Assembly: GCF_900111995.1 (NCBI RefSeq)
Contig: NZ_FOKF01000009.1
Coordinates: forward strand, 1-64,000
Length of the DNA stretch: 64,000 nucleotides
Reading direction: 5' to 3'
From: Collimonas sp. OK607
Lineage (GTDB): Bacteria; Pseudomonadota; Gammaproteobacteria; Burkholderiales; Burkholderiaceae_D
Under the pieces are notes generated by a model that did no database searches, was not told the origin of the DNA, and saw nothing but the letters and a program-made list of their open reading frames with translations. Of the stretch, positions 39,049 to 48,810 are shown piece by piece. Made by a program: the position numbers and the translations under genes. Numbering within the stretch: position 1 is the stretch's first letter; each line of letters opens with the position of its first letter.

Positions 39049-41421
39049 TCAGAATAATTCGTTCTTGACCTCGTCCCTGGCTTTTTCTTCTTCCGTCGGC
39101 GCCGTAGTGCCGCCACCAAGGCTTTGGGTAGCGATGCCCGGCGGGTATTCGGCGTAATAATATTCGCCGCCCGAATGCACCATGCCTTCCGGCACCACGC
39201 GGTCTTCCATCGGTACGCCCTTCAACGCCTGTTGCATGAAGCTGATCCAGATCGGCAACGCCAGGCCGCCCCCGGTTTCCTTGTCACCCAGGCTGCGCGG
39301 CTGGTCGTAACCCATCCAGCCGACTGCCACCAGCGACGGCTGATAACCGGCAAACCAGGCATCCAGCGAGTCGTTGGTGGTGCCGGTCTTGCCGGCCAGA
39401 TCGGTACGGTTGAGCGACAGCGCCTTGACAGCGGTGCCGTAGCGCACGACGTCGCGCATCATGCTGTCCATCATGAAGGCATTGCGCGGATCGATGATGC
39501 GATTGGCTTCGTCGCCAGCGAGCTCCGGATGGACTTGCGACAAGACATTGCCATCGGCATCGGTAATCTTGCTGATGATGTAGGGGCTGACTTTATAGCC
39601 ACCGTTGGCAAAGACTGCGTAACCGCCAACCATTTGCAGCGGCGTCACTGCGCCTGCACCCAGTGCCAGTGTCAGGTATGGCGGATTTTTGTCAGCATCA
39701 AAGCCAAAACGCGTCACATATTCCTGCCCGTATTTGGCACCGATCTTATCCAGGATTCGCACCGAGACCACGTTCTTCGATTTGGTCAGCGCCTTGCGCA
39801 TGCTCATCGGACCTTCGTACTTGTTGCCATAGTTCTTCGGCTGCCAGATCTGGCCACCGGTCTGGCCGCCGCCGTAAGTAAGCGGTGCATCGTTGATGAT
39901 GGTAGCCGGCGACAAGCCTTTTTCCAGCGAGGCGGAATAAATAAATGGTTTGAATGACGAACCCGGCTGGCGCCAGGCTTGCGTGACGTGATTGAATTTG
40001 TTGCGGTTGAAGTCGAAGCCGCCTATCAAGGCGCGGATGGCGCCGTCCTTGGTGTCAGCGGCAACGAAAGCCGATTCCACCGCCGGCATCTGCGTGATGC
40101 TCCAGTTTTTTCCTTCCAGCATGACGCGGATGATGGCGCCGCGTTTGACTTTACGTTGCGGCGGCGCTTTGTCGCTCAGCAAATTGGTGGCGATGCCCAG
40201 GCCGGCGCCGCTGATACTGATTTCCTGGCCGGACGACAGTAATGCACGGACCAGTTTCGGGGTCGCCTCCAGTACCACCGCCGCCACGATTTCATCGCTG
40301 TCGGGATGGTCTGCCAGTTCTACTTCGATCGCGTCTTCGGCTTCTTCCTTGGTGCCGTCAGGGATGTCCATATAGCCTTCCGGGCCGCGATAGCCGCGTC
40401 GCTTCTCATAATCCATGACGCCGCGGCGCAGCGCTATATACGCCGCGTCCTGGTCGGCCTTGGTAATGGTGGTGAACACGTTGAGGCCACGCGTATAGGT
40501 GTTTTCCTTGAATTGCTCGTAGACCAGCTGGCGCGCCATTTCAGCGACGAATTCGGCATGGATGCCAAACTCGCTGGCGCCGCTCTTGATGTGCAGGGTT
40601 TCGTTCTTGGCTTGTTCGTACTGCGCGGCGGTGATGTAGCCCAGCTGCAGCATGCGCAGCAAGATATATTGCTGGCGCACAGTCGCCCGTTTCGGATTGA
40701 CGACCGGATTGTTGGCGGACGGCGCTTTCGGCAAACCGGCCAGCATCGCGGCTTCAGCGGTGGTGATGTCTTGCAGTTTCTTGCCGAAATAGATTTGCGC
40801 TGCCGAAGCAAAACCGTAAGCACGCTGGCCCAGATAAATCTGATTCATGTAGACCTCAAGAATCTGGTCTTTGGTCAGGTTGCGCTCGATCTTCCATGCC
40901 AGCGGAATTTCATAGAGAAATTTACGCGACGCTTTCTGGAAGAAGGTCGGTTCGTTGCTGGTCAGGAAAAAATTGCGGGCAACCTGCTGCGTGATCGTAC
41001 TGGCGCCGCCGCCGCCGCCGGTCAGGTTGGAAAAACTGGCGCGCAGGATGCCTTGGTAGTCGACCCCGCCATGCTGGTAAAAACGATCGTCTTCAATCGC
41101 CAGCACGGCCTTCTTCATCACATCGGGTATCTCGTTGATGCGCACCAGGCTGCGCCGCTCTTCACCGAATTCGCCGATCAGGACGCCGTCGGCCGAGAAA
41201 ATCCGCAATGGAATCTTGGGTTTGTAATCGGTCAGCGAATCCAGCTCCGGCAAGTTCGGGTAGGCCATCGCCAGCATCAGGAAAAAAGTGAGGCAGCCGA
41301 TAACAAGCAAACCGACAATAATCCCGAAAAATCCAAGTACCAACCGCAGTAACAGCGGCAAGCGACGGCGCGAAAGGGGAGTGGTTTGCGTGGTGTCGCT
41401 GGCTGTGTCTGGAGGCGTCAT
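39049..41421 (-). CDS. mrcA: Penicillin-binding protein 1A
   Basis: A 790-residue bifunctional peptidoglycan synthase: cytoplasmic tail, one membrane anchor (about 22-50), glycosyltransferase domain with EDDRFYQHGGVD and STITQQVARN, then an OB-like insert and a transpeptidase domain with SxxK (PGSSFKPFIY), SKN and KTGTT motifs. In-frame GTG at 41451 is rejected because a perfect TATAAT on the - strand (41459-41454) would place the transcript start past it. It is divergent to the pil operon. Confidence 0.95.
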   Translation of the reverse strand: MTPPDTASDTTQTTPLSRRRLPLLLRLVLGFFGIIVGLLVIGCLTFFLMLAMAYPNLPELDSLTDYKPKIPLRIFSADGVLIGEFGEERRSLVRINEIPDVMKKAVLAIEDDRFYQHGGVDYQGILRASFSNLTGGGGGASTITQQVARNFFLTSNEPTFFQKASRKFLYEIPLAWKIERNLTKDQILEVYMNQIYLGQRAYGFASAAQIYFGKKLQDITTAEAAMLAGLPKAPSANNPVVNPKRATVRQQYILLRMLQLGYITAAQYEQAKNETLHIKSGASEFGIHAEFVAEMARQLVYEQFKENTYTRGLNVFTTITKADQDAAYIALRRGVMDYEKRRGYRGPEGYMDIPDGTKEEAEDAIEVELADHPDSDEIVAAVVLEATPKLVRALLSSGQEISISGAGLGIATNLLSDKAPPQRKVKRGAIIRVMLEGKNWSITQMPAVESAFVAADTKDGAIRALIGGFDFNRNKFNHVTQAWRQPGSSFKPFIYSASLEKGLSPATIINDAPLTYGGGQTGGQIWQPKNYGNKYEGPMSMRKALTKSKNVVSVRILDKIGAKYGQEYVTRFGFDADKNPPYLTLALGAGAVTPLQMVGGYAVFANGGYKVSPYIISKITDADGNVLSQVHPELAGDEANRIIDPRNAFMMDSMMRDVVRYGTAVKALSLNRTDLAGKTGTTNDSLDAWFAGYQPSLVAVGWMGYDQPRSLGDKETGGGLALPIWISFMQQALKGVPMEDRVVPEGMVHSGGEYYYAEYPPGIATQSLGGGTTAPTEEEKARDEVKNELF

Positions 41422-41866
41422 GCGATGTGTTTTATGAAAGATGGATGCCACGCATTATAGCGGCACAGCGTCTGGCGCTCGTTAGGTAATACGCTGAACT
41501 GTTATTGAATTGTCCTTGAATTGGCTTTGAATTATCTCCCGATGGACACTTGGCTCAAAACTTGCTCTGCATCATGCGTTCTTGATGAACAGCAAACTGC
41601 GTTGTGAAATTCAGACAGAAATTGTCGGTGAAAAACAAATTAGGTTGAGTGGAGTCGCTGCGGCGTCTATTTTAGTGTTACTTAAACAATTGCCATGTGG
41701 AAATTTCTTTACAGCACCGCACTCTTATTGCTACGATTTCACCTTATAAAATTTAACATTGCTGTAAGCCCTGTTTTACAGGTTTTTCCTAACTTCGAGA
41801 CGGAATCCCGCTAATGGGATCGCCTTGCAGGCAGAATGTTCCCCAAATAATACATACTCGGGAGAA
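41422..41866. promoter_or_regulatory. Divergent mrcA/pilM regulatory spacer
   Basis: This 445-base non-coding stretch is AT-rich compared with its flanks. For mrcA, a TATAAT at 41459-41454 (- strand) lacks a good -35. Toward pilM there is a TATAAA at 41745-41750 without a clear -35. At 41762-41782 two alternative overlapping inverted repeats (CTGTAA/TTACAG and CCTGT/ACAGG) precede TTTTTCC, a weak terminator or operator. No gene is apparent. Confidence 0.45.
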
Positions 41867-42952
41867 ATGCTCTTGGCATTAGATCTTGGATCGCTGATCG
41901 GTAAAAAGAACCCGCCTCTGGTGGGGATTGATATTAGTACGTCGGGCGTCAGGCTGGTTGAGCTGTCGGAGACGGGCAAGGATCAATTGCGTCTTGACCG
42001 CTTCGCTTCGGAACCATTGCCGCGCGGCGCTGTGGTGGATGGCAACATTGAAAATATCGAGCAAGTCACGGAAGTAGTGCGGCGACTGTGGAAAAAAAGC
42101 GGCTCCGGCACCAAGCTGGTGGCGTTAGGCATGCCGCCGGCATCGGTGATTACCAAAAAGATCATTCTGGCCAGCGGTATGCTGGAAGAAGAGCTTGAGA
42201 TGCAGGTCGAATCCGAAGCCAGCCAATATATTCCGTTTGCGCTGGATGAAGTGAGCCTTGATTTTGACGTTATCGGGCCTGCACAGCATTCGCCGGACGA
42301 CGTTGAAGTGCTGCTGGCTGCTACCCGTAAGGAAAAGGTCGAGGACCGCGTGGCGGTGGCCGAGGCGGCTGGTCTCAAGCCTACCGTGATGGACATCGAG
42401 TCCTACGCTGCGCGTGCGGCGATTAACCGCATCATCGGACAATTGCCGAAAGCCGGGCAAGGACAGATTGTCGGCCTGTTTCAAATCGGCACGCAAACCA
42501 CGCACGTATCGGCTTTGCTGGACGGCCAGCTGATTTATGAACGCGAACAGCCATTTGGAGGCAATCAGCTAACGCAAGACATCGTGCGTGCCTATGGCCT
42601 GTCGTATGAAGAGGCGGATACCAAAAAACGCACTGGTGAACTGCCTGAAGGCTATCAGCAGGAGGTCCTCAACCCGTTCCTGGAGAGCGCTGCGCTGGAA
42701 GTCACGCGGGCGATCCAGTTCTTCTTTACTTCGACGCCGTACACCCGCCTCGACCAACTGTTCCTGGCCGGCGGCTGCGCCACTATCCCCGGCCTGGTTG
42801 AGGTGGTAGCAGGACGGGCCAAGATTTCCACCTCGGTGGTCAGTCCGTTTACCGGCATGCAACTGGGGCCGAACGTGAGAGAAAAACAATTGCGCATGGA
42901 TGCACCGTCTTATCTGGTTGCCTGCGGTCTGGCGATGCGGAGGTTTGGCTGA
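41867..42952 (+). CDS. pilM: Type IV pilus inner-membrane platform protein PilM
   Basis: PilM (361 aa) is an actin-like ATPase that binds the PilN cytoplasmic tail. It has the FtsA/PilM fold signature LVGIDISTSGVRLVEL and C-terminal GGCATIPGL. The ATG at 41867 is only 2 bases past a GGGAG, so the in-frame TTG at 41873 (spacing 8) may be the true start. It leads pilMNOPQ, whose stop/start codons overlap throughout. Confidence 0.93.
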   Translation: MLLALDLGSLIGKKNPPLVGIDISTSGVRLVELSETGKDQLRLDRFASEPLPRGAVVDGNIENIEQVTEVVRRLWKKSGSGTKLVALGMPPASVITKKIILASGMLEEELEMQVESEASQYIPFALDEVSLDFDVIGPAQHSPDDVEVLLAATRKEKVEDRVAVAEAAGLKPTVMDIESYAARAAINRIIGQLPKAGQGQIVGLFQIGTQTTHVSALLDGQLIYEREQPFGGNQLTQDIVRAYGLSYEEADTKKRTGELPEGYQQEVLNPFLESAALEVTRAIQFFFTSTPYTRLDQLFLAGGCATIPGLVEVVAGRAKISTSVVSPFTGMQLGPNVREKQLRMDAPSYLVACGLAMRRFG

Positions 42953-43626
42953 TGATCAAGATTAACTTACTGCCGCACCGCGAAGCCAAGCGCAAACAGC
43001 GCAAGAATGCTTACTTCGCCATGTTGGCATTATCTGCGGTTGTCGGTCTGGTAACGGTGCTGGTGGTCGGCGCATTTATCGCCAACAGTATTGCCAACCA
43101 GACTCAGCGCAACAATTTCATTACCGCCGAAAACAAACGTCTTGACGGTGAAATCGCGGAAGTTGCCACTCTCAAGCAGGAAATCGAGGCATTGAAGGCG
43201 CGCCAGCAAGCCGTGGAAGATCTGCAGAGCGATCGCAATCAGCCTGTGTATCTGATGGATGAACTGGTCAAGCAGGTACCGGAAGGCGTTTATCTGAATT
43301 CCTTCAAGCAGGATGGTCAGCGGGTGGCGCTGAATGGTTATGCGCAGTCGAATGAGCGGGTGTCCGAATTGCTGCGCAATTTGGGCAACAACTCGGCGTG
43401 GCTGGAGCGTCCTGACCTGATCGAGATTCGTTCTGCCAATATCGGTACCGGCCGCGACAGCAAGCATGTGTTCGCGTTCACCGTCAATGTCGGCATCAAA
43501 CGACCGTCTGACAAGGACGCTAAAGATACCGCTGCGACGCCGAAAACTGCGGCAGCCGGGGCAGCTACTGCGGCCGCTGGCGGCACTGCGGCTGCACCAA
43601 AAGCAACTTTGAAAGACGCCAAATGA
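42952..43626 (+). CDS. pilN: Type IV pilus assembly protein PilN
   Basis: PilN (224 aa) is a bitopic protein dimerising with PilO. It starts with INLLPHREAKRKQRK, the PilM-binding INLLP motif, then a membrane helix (about 22-45), a coiled coil, a ferredoxin-like domain and an Ala/Thr/Lys-rich tail. Its ATG shares a base with the pilM stop (TGATG). Confidence 0.93.
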   Translation: MIKINLLPHREAKRKQRKNAYFAMLALSAVVGLVTVLVVGAFIANSIANQTQRNNFITAENKRLDGEIAEVATLKQEIEALKARQQAVEDLQSDRNQPVYLMDELVKQVPEGVYLNSFKQDGQRVALNGYAQSNERVSELLRNLGNNSAWLERPDLIEIRSANIGTGRDSKHVFAFTVNVGIKRPSDKDAKDTAATPKTAAAGAATAAAGGTAAAPKATLKDAK

Positions 43627-44282
43627 CGGATCTGAATAATTTGGGCGCCTCGCTGAGCGCGCAGTTTCGTGGATTGAACGGCCGCCATCCGGGCCAATGG
43701 CCGATAGTTCCTCGTGTTTTATCCGGCATCGGGGTATTCCTGCTGGTGCTGGTGGCGGGGTGGTTTCTTTACTGGAGCGATCAGAACGATGAGCTCAACG
43801 CGGGCCAACAGCAGGAAGTGCAGCTGAAAGACCAGTACAAGTCGAAGGTCCAGCAAGCCATCAATCTGGACGCATTGCAAAAGCAAAAGCTGCAGGTAGC
43901 CGATTACGTCGCCACCCTGGAAAAGCAATTGCCTAGCAAGGCGGAGATGGATGCATTGCTGTCCGATATCAACCAGGCCGGCCTGGGACGCGGGCTGCAG
44001 TTTGAATTGTTCAAGCCAGGCCAGGTGGTAGTGAAGAATTACTACGCCGAATTGCCGATCAATATCAAGGTAACCGGTAATTATCACGATGTCGGCTCGT
44101 TCGCCAGCGACATCGCCAACCTGCCGCGCATCGTGACCTTGAATAATATGAGCCTGGCAACCGGCAAGGACGGTACGCTGAGCCTGGATGCGATTGCCAA
44201 GACCTTCCGGTATCTGGATAAGGACGAAGTGGTAGCGCAGCGCAAGGCCACCGATTCAGCAAAGCAGAAAGGTCAAAAATGA
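43623..44282 (+). CDS. pilO: Type IV pilus assembly protein PilO
   Basis: PilO (219 aa) has one N-terminal membrane helix (about 31-50), a coiled coil and a C-terminal ferredoxin-like domain; it pairs with PilN and contacts PilP. It overlaps pilN by 4 bases (ATGA) and pilP by 4 bases. Confidence 0.92.
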   Translation: MTDLNNLGASLSAQFRGLNGRHPGQWPIVPRVLSGIGVFLLVLVAGWFLYWSDQNDELNAGQQQEVQLKDQYKSKVQQAINLDALQKQKLQVADYVATLEKQLPSKAEMDALLSDINQAGLGRGLQFELFKPGQVVVKNYYAELPINIKVTGNYHDVGSFASDIANLPRIVTLNNMSLATGKDGTLSLDAIAKTFRYLDKDEVVAQRKATDSAKQKGQK

Positions 44283-44827
44283 CGTTTTTTCGCATTGGGC
44301 GTCTGACCCAGGTGACATTTTTTGTCGTATTCATCTCAACTTTGTCAGGTTGCGGCGACAGCGGTGTGCCGGAACTGAAAGAATGGATGGCCGACGTCAA
44401 GAGCCATACCAAGGTCGGGATTCCTAAGCTGACCGAGCCGAAGAAATTTATTCCTTTCACGTATACCGGCGCGACCAGCGTCGATCCATATAACCCCAAC
44501 AAGTTGCTGGTGGCGCTGGCCAAATTGCGCGGTAACTCAACCGGCTTGAAACCAAACCTGGATCGCCGCCGCGAAACGCTGGAAAACTATCCGCTGGATA
44601 CGATCAAGATGGTCGGAACGTTGCAAAAGGTGGGTTTGAGCTATGGCTTGCTGCAAGTCGACAAGACCGTGTTCCAAACCAAGGTGGGGAATTACGTGGG
44701 GCAGAATTTCGGCATGGTTACCAAGATCACTGAGTCCGAAGTAATTTTGAAAGAAATCGTACAAGATGCGTCCGGCGAATGGGTCGAACGCGAAGCCAAG
44801 TTAGCGTTGCAGGAGAGCACAAAATGA
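44279..44827 (+). CDS. pilP: Type IV pilus lipoprotein PilP
   Basis: PilP (182 aa) is an inner-membrane lipoprotein linking PilNO to the PilQ secretin. The lipobox LSGC is at about residues 22-25. The C-terminal beta domain includes VGTLQKVGLSYGLLQVDKTVFQTKVGNYVGQNFG. Overlaps pilO and pilQ by 4 bases each. Confidence 0.93.
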   Translation: MTFFRIGRLTQVTFFVVFISTLSGCGDSGVPELKEWMADVKSHTKVGIPKLTEPKKFIPFTYTGATSVDPYNPNKLLVALAKLRGNSTGLKPNLDRRRETLENYPLDTIKMVGTLQKVGLSYGLLQVDKTVFQTKVGNYVGQNFGMVTKITESEVILKEIVQDASGEWVEREAKLALQESTK

Positions 44828-47004
44828 TTGCAGCAGGAAAAAAATTCGTTAACCTGAGCGTAAGCCGGCTGAGCGTGATGCGACAGAAGGTATTGATGTT
44901 TGTTGCGCTGGTGTGTTTGCTGGTAACCGGAGCATCGGTAATGGCTGCCGAAGATAATGCCATTACATCGATCAGCGCCAATCAGCAAGGCGCCAACGTC
45001 ATCGTCAAGATTAATTTCAAACGCCCTTTGAGCGCACAGCCAACGGCGTTTTCCGTGATAAGTCCAGCCCGCATTGCTTTCGATTTTGTCGGCGTCGGTA
45101 ACGCCACCGGCAAAACCTCGCAAGACATCAGTATGGGTGATGTGCGCAACGTGGTGGTGGCGCAAGCTGACGATCGCTCGCGTTTGGTATTCAACCTGAA
45201 ACGTTCGTTGTCGTATGCCACTGCAATGGACGGCAATGCCTTGATCGTCACCATCGACGGTTCCGGCGGCCTGGCAACACCGGTCAATGCTGTCGGCATG
45301 CCGGTTCGTCCAGCTGCAGCAGTCGTAGCGGGAGCCGCAGCCGCAGCGCCAGCAGCTGCACCTTTGTTAAACGGCAAACCGGCACTGCGCGATATCGATT
45401 TCCGTCGCGGCACTGCTGGTGAAGGCCGGGTTGTGATTGATTTGCCTAACACGCAGGTTGGCGTCGATGTGCGCCAGCAAGGCCAGACGATCGTGGTGGA
45501 TTTCCTGAAGACCAGTTTGCCGGATGTTTTGCGCCGTAAGCTCGATGTCGGTGATTTCGGCACGCCGGTCAAGACCATCACGACCGTGACGCAGGGTGAA
45601 AATGTGCGCATGATCATCGAGCCGAAAGGCCTGTGGGAACAAAGCGCTTATCAAAGCGACAGCCAGCTGGTGATTGAAGTCAAGCCGCTCAAAGAAGATC
45701 CGAACAAGCTGGCGCAAGGTACGCAAGGCTATCACGGCGACAAGCTGTCCCTGAATTTCCAGAACGTGGAAGTGCGTTCGGTGTTGCAGGTAATTGCCGA
45801 TTTTACCGGTCTGAACATCATTACCAGCGATACCGTCGGCGGCAACCTGACCTTGCGCTTGAAAGACGTTCCCTGGGATCAGGCATTGGATATCGTGATG
45901 CAAGCCAAGGGCCTGGATATGCGTAAAAACGGTTCAGTCATCTGGATCGCGCCGAAGGACGAATTATTGACCAAGGAAAAGCTGGAGCTTGAGCAGCGCT
46001 CGCAAATTGCCGAACTGGAGCCACTGCGCACCGAGTCATTCCAGCTGAATTATCAGAAAGCCGAAGCCTTCAAGAAAGTATTCGGGATCGATGATGCCGG
46101 TGGTGGTGGCGCAGGCAAGAAGAAGAATTCCATCTTGTCGAGCCGCGGCAGTGCTGTGATCGACCCTCGCACCAATCAGTTGTTCGTGACCGATACGCCG
46201 ACCACCTTGCAGAACATCCGTAATCTGATTCAGAAAATCGATGTCGCCTCGCGGCAAGTCTTGATCGAGGCACGTATGGTCGAAGCGAATGATGGCTTCA
46301 GCCGTAACCTTGGCGCCAAGCTTGGATTTGGCTTCAATAGCAAGAATGTCTCCTCCGGAGGCACACAAAATACGGCGACAACTACTGGCACAGTTCCCCT
46401 GACGTCAGGGAATTCAGTGAATTTACCGGCCAATCCTAGTACTGGTACAGCTGGTTCGGTGGCGCTGACTCTGTTTAATTCGGCTGCCTCGAAATTCATC
46501 AGCCTGGAGCTGTCGGCACTGGAAGCAGATGGCAAGGGCAAGATTATCTCCAGCCCGCGTGTAGTCACGGCGGATCAGCAAAAAGCCCTGATTGAACAAG
46601 GTACTGAAATTCCTTACCAAAATGCCACCAGCAGCGGCGCTACCTCCGTAGAGTTCAAGAAGGCTAACCTGAAGCTGGAAGTGACCCCGCAGATCACCCC
46701 GGACGGCAATGTCATTTTGACAGTAGATGTGACCAATGACAGTGTAGGTGTGGTTGTTCCTGGCGGTGTTTCGATCAATACCAAGCATGTCCAGACCCAG
46801 GTACAGGTTGAAAATGGCGGCACGGTCGTGATTGGCGGGATCTATACCCAGACAATTTCAAATGATGTTAATAAAGTGCCACTGCTTGGAGATATTCCGG
46901 TTCTGGGTTATCTTTTCAAACAAACGGCAATTGTTAACAAACGAACTGAATTATTAATTTTCCTGACACCGAAGATCGTCATCGACCGGATTTCTGGGCA
47001 GTAA
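44824..47004 (+). CDS. pilQ: Type IV pilus secretin PilQ
   Basis: PilQ (726 aa) forms the outer-membrane pore for pili. After a signal peptide (ending near VMAA, about residue 41) come two AMIN domains that bind peptidoglycan, an STN/secretin-N region (LSLNFQNVEVRSVLQVIADF), a NolW domain with a Gly-rich insert, and the secretin core (VLIEARMVEAND, VPLLGDIPVLGYLF). Start at 44824 overlaps the pilP stop. Confidence 0.95.
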   Translation: MIAAGKKFVNLSVSRLSVMRQKVLMFVALVCLLVTGASVMAAEDNAITSISANQQGANVIVKINFKRPLSAQPTAFSVISPARIAFDFVGVGNATGKTSQDISMGDVRNVVVAQADDRSRLVFNLKRSLSYATAMDGNALIVTIDGSGGLATPVNAVGMPVRPAAAVVAGAAAAAPAAAPLLNGKPALRDIDFRRGTAGEGRVVIDLPNTQVGVDVRQQGQTIVVDFLKTSLPDVLRRKLDVGDFGTPVKTITTVTQGENVRMIIEPKGLWEQSAYQSDSQLVIEVKPLKEDPNKLAQGTQGYHGDKLSLNFQNVEVRSVLQVIADFTGLNIITSDTVGGNLTLRLKDVPWDQALDIVMQAKGLDMRKNGSVIWIAPKDELLTKEKLELEQRSQIAELEPLRTESFQLNYQKAEAFKKVFGIDDAGGGGAGKKKNSILSSRGSAVIDPRTNQLFVTDTPTTLQNIRNLIQKIDVASRQVLIEARMVEANDGFSRNLGAKLGFGFNSKNVSSGGTQNTATTTGTVPLTSGNSVNLPANPSTGTAGSVALTLFNSAASKFISLELSALEADGKGKIISSPRVVTADQQKALIEQGTEIPYQNATSSGATSVEFKKANLKLEVTPQITPDGNVILTVDVTNDSVGVVVPGGVSINTKHVQTQVQVENGGTVVIGGIYTQTISNDVNKVPLLGDIPVLGYLFKQTAIVNKRTELLIFLTPKIVIDRISGQ

Positions 47005-47067
47005 TTGCACAGAAGGCATCGGTTAGACGCCGGTGCCTGCATTTTGAGCAAAAGGTTGAGTGGTGAA

Positions 47068-48810
47068 ATGGTGCGGTACACAGGCAATATCTTTCTGGTA
47101 GGCCTGATGGGCGCGGGCAAGACTACGGTTGGCCGCGCCCTGGCAAAAAAACTCAACAAGCTATTCATTGATTCGGATCACGAAATCGAGGCGCGTACTG
47201 GTGTCTCGATTCCTTTGATTTTCGAAATAGAAGGCGAAGAGAGCTTCCGTCAGCGCGAGACGGAGGTGATACGCGACCTCAGCGGCCGGCGTGGCATTGT
47301 GCTGGCCACTGGTGGCGGGGCCGTCATGCGTCCCGAAAATCGCGAATATCTCAAAAGCCGCGGCACCGTGATTTACCTGCGTGCCAGCATCCATAACATC
47401 CTGCAGCGTACCAGCCGCGATAAAAACCGGCCGCTATTGCAAACCGCCGATCCGCGCCGACGCCTGGAAGAATTGTCACGGCAGAGGGAACCATACTATC
47501 GCGATGTCGCCGACATTATCATCGACACTGGCCGACCTAACGTACAATTCCTTGTGCACAGCATTTTGAGCCAGTTGGAGTTGTTGCCAAACCAGTTGCC
47601 AGACGAGCTTGAGCAAGAATCGCAAGTCGATACATTTAGCCAGGCTAGCGCCAGCGCCCCTATTCCATCAAATTTTTCTATGAATCAGCCGTCAACCTTT
47701 CCGGCCCCAGCGCCAACCATCACACTCCAGGTAGAACTGGGCGAACGCAGCTACCCGATCGAGATCGGACCGTCGCTGTTGACCGACCGCGAGCGCATCG
47801 CCCGCCTGATTACAGGCAAGCATGTCGCCGTGGTGACCAACACCACCGTCGCGCCGTTGTATTTGCAAGGCTTTAGCCAGGCGTTGAAAGACGCCGGCAA
47901 GAACGTGCTGGAAATCGTGTTGCCGGACGGCGAAGAAGAAAAGAACTGGGCCAGCCTGATGCAGATTTTCGATCGCTTGCTGAGCGCAAAATGCGATCGC
48001 AAGACCACCCTGATCGCCCTGGGCGGCGGGGTGATCGGCGATCTTACCGGTTTCGCTGCTTCGGCCTACATGCGCGGTGTGCCATTCGTACAAATCCCGA
48101 CTACGCTGCTGGCCCAGGTCGATTCTTCCGTGGGCGGGAAAACCGGCATCAATCATCCGCTCGGCAAAAACATGATCGGCGCTTTTTATCAGCCGCAAGC
48201 TGTGATCGCCGATACCATGACCTTGCATACCCTGCCGGAGCGCGAGCTGTCGGCCGGGCTGGCAGAGGTGATTAAATACGGCGCCGTGATCGACGCCGCT
48301 TTTTTCAAATGGATAGAGGACAACATCGACGCGCTGATGGCGCGCGATAACGTCGCCTTGGCTTACGCCATCCGCCGTTCCTGCGAGCTGAAGGCCGACG
48401 TGGTCAGGCAAGATGAGCGCGAGGGCGGTTTGCGCGCCATCCTGAATTTTGGCCACACCTTCGGCCACGCGATTGAATCCGGTCTGGGCTACGGTAAATG
48501 GCTGCATGGCGAAGCGGTCGGTTGCGGCATGGTGATGGCGGCGGATCTGTCGCACAGGCTCGGCCACATCAGCGCCATCGACAAGGAACGGGTTTGCGCA
48601 CTGGTACGCGCCGCCGGCTTGCCGACCGAGGCGCCCAACCTGGGCACCCAGCGTTGGCTGGAACTGATGCAGATCGATAAGAAGAACGAAGACGGCCAGA
48701 TCAAGTTCATTTTAATGAAACCCTTGGGCGGCCATCTGATCACCACTGCACCGCAAGATGCCCTGCTGGCGACAATTCAGCAACTAGCCTCCGGAGACAT
48801 GCCACGATGA
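47068..48810 (+). CDS. Fused shikimate kinase / 3-dehydroquinate synthase AroK-AroB
   Basis: One uninterrupted 580-codon frame joins two shikimate-pathway enzymes. Residues 1-172 are AroK: Walker [10 protein letters not shown] (12-20), D35 and D37, GGGAV. A linker of about 45 Gln/Ser/Pro/Ala-rich residues follows. Residues about 218-580 are AroB with [11 protein letters not shown], the catalytic [16 protein letters not shown] and the HTFGHAIE metal site. The internal Met at 205 (47680) has no Shine-Dalgarno, which argues for one fused protein, though independent AroB initiation cannot be excluded. It is 63 bases after pilQ and overlaps dgt by 4 bases. Confidence 0.9.
   Translation: MVRYTGNIFLVGLMGAGKTTVGRALAKKLNKLFIDSDHEIEARTGVSIPLIFEIEGEESFRQRETEVIRDLSGRRGIVLATGGGAVMRPENREYLKSRGTVIYLRASIHNILQRTSRDKNRPLLQTADPRRRLEELSRQREPYYRDVADIIIDTGRPNVQFLVHSILSQLELLPNQLPDELEQESQVDTFSQASASAPIPSNFSMNQPSTFPAPAPTITLQVELGERSYPIEIGPSLLTDRERIARLITGKHVAVVTNTTVAPLYLQGFSQALKDAGKNVLEIVLPDGEEEKNWASLMQIFDRLLSAKCDRKTTLIALGGGVIGDLTGFAASAYMRGVPFVQIPTTLLAQVDSSVGGKTGINHPLGKNMIGAFYQPQAVIADTMTLHTLPERELSAGLAEVIKYGAVIDAAFFKWIEDNIDALMARDNVALAYAIRRSCELKADVVRQDEREGGLRAILNFGHTFGHAIESGLGYGKWLHGEAVGCGMVMAADLSHRLGHISAIDKERVCALVRAAGLPTEAPNLGTQRWLELMQIDKKNEDGQIKFILMKPLGGHLITTAPQDALLATIQQLASGDMPR

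Noticed and set aside
40306-41352. Long + strand open frame opposite mrcA (348 codons)
   Set aside because: A shadow of mrcA in the complementary frame; low-complexity translation, no start signal.
41451-41455. GTG start for mrcA at 41451
   Set aside because: A perfect TATAAT overlaps this position on the same strand, so the transcript would begin after it; ATG at 41421 fits better.
47692-48567. 291-codon - strand open frame opposite aroB
   Set aside because: Antisense shadow of a conserved enzyme domain; no ribosome binding site.
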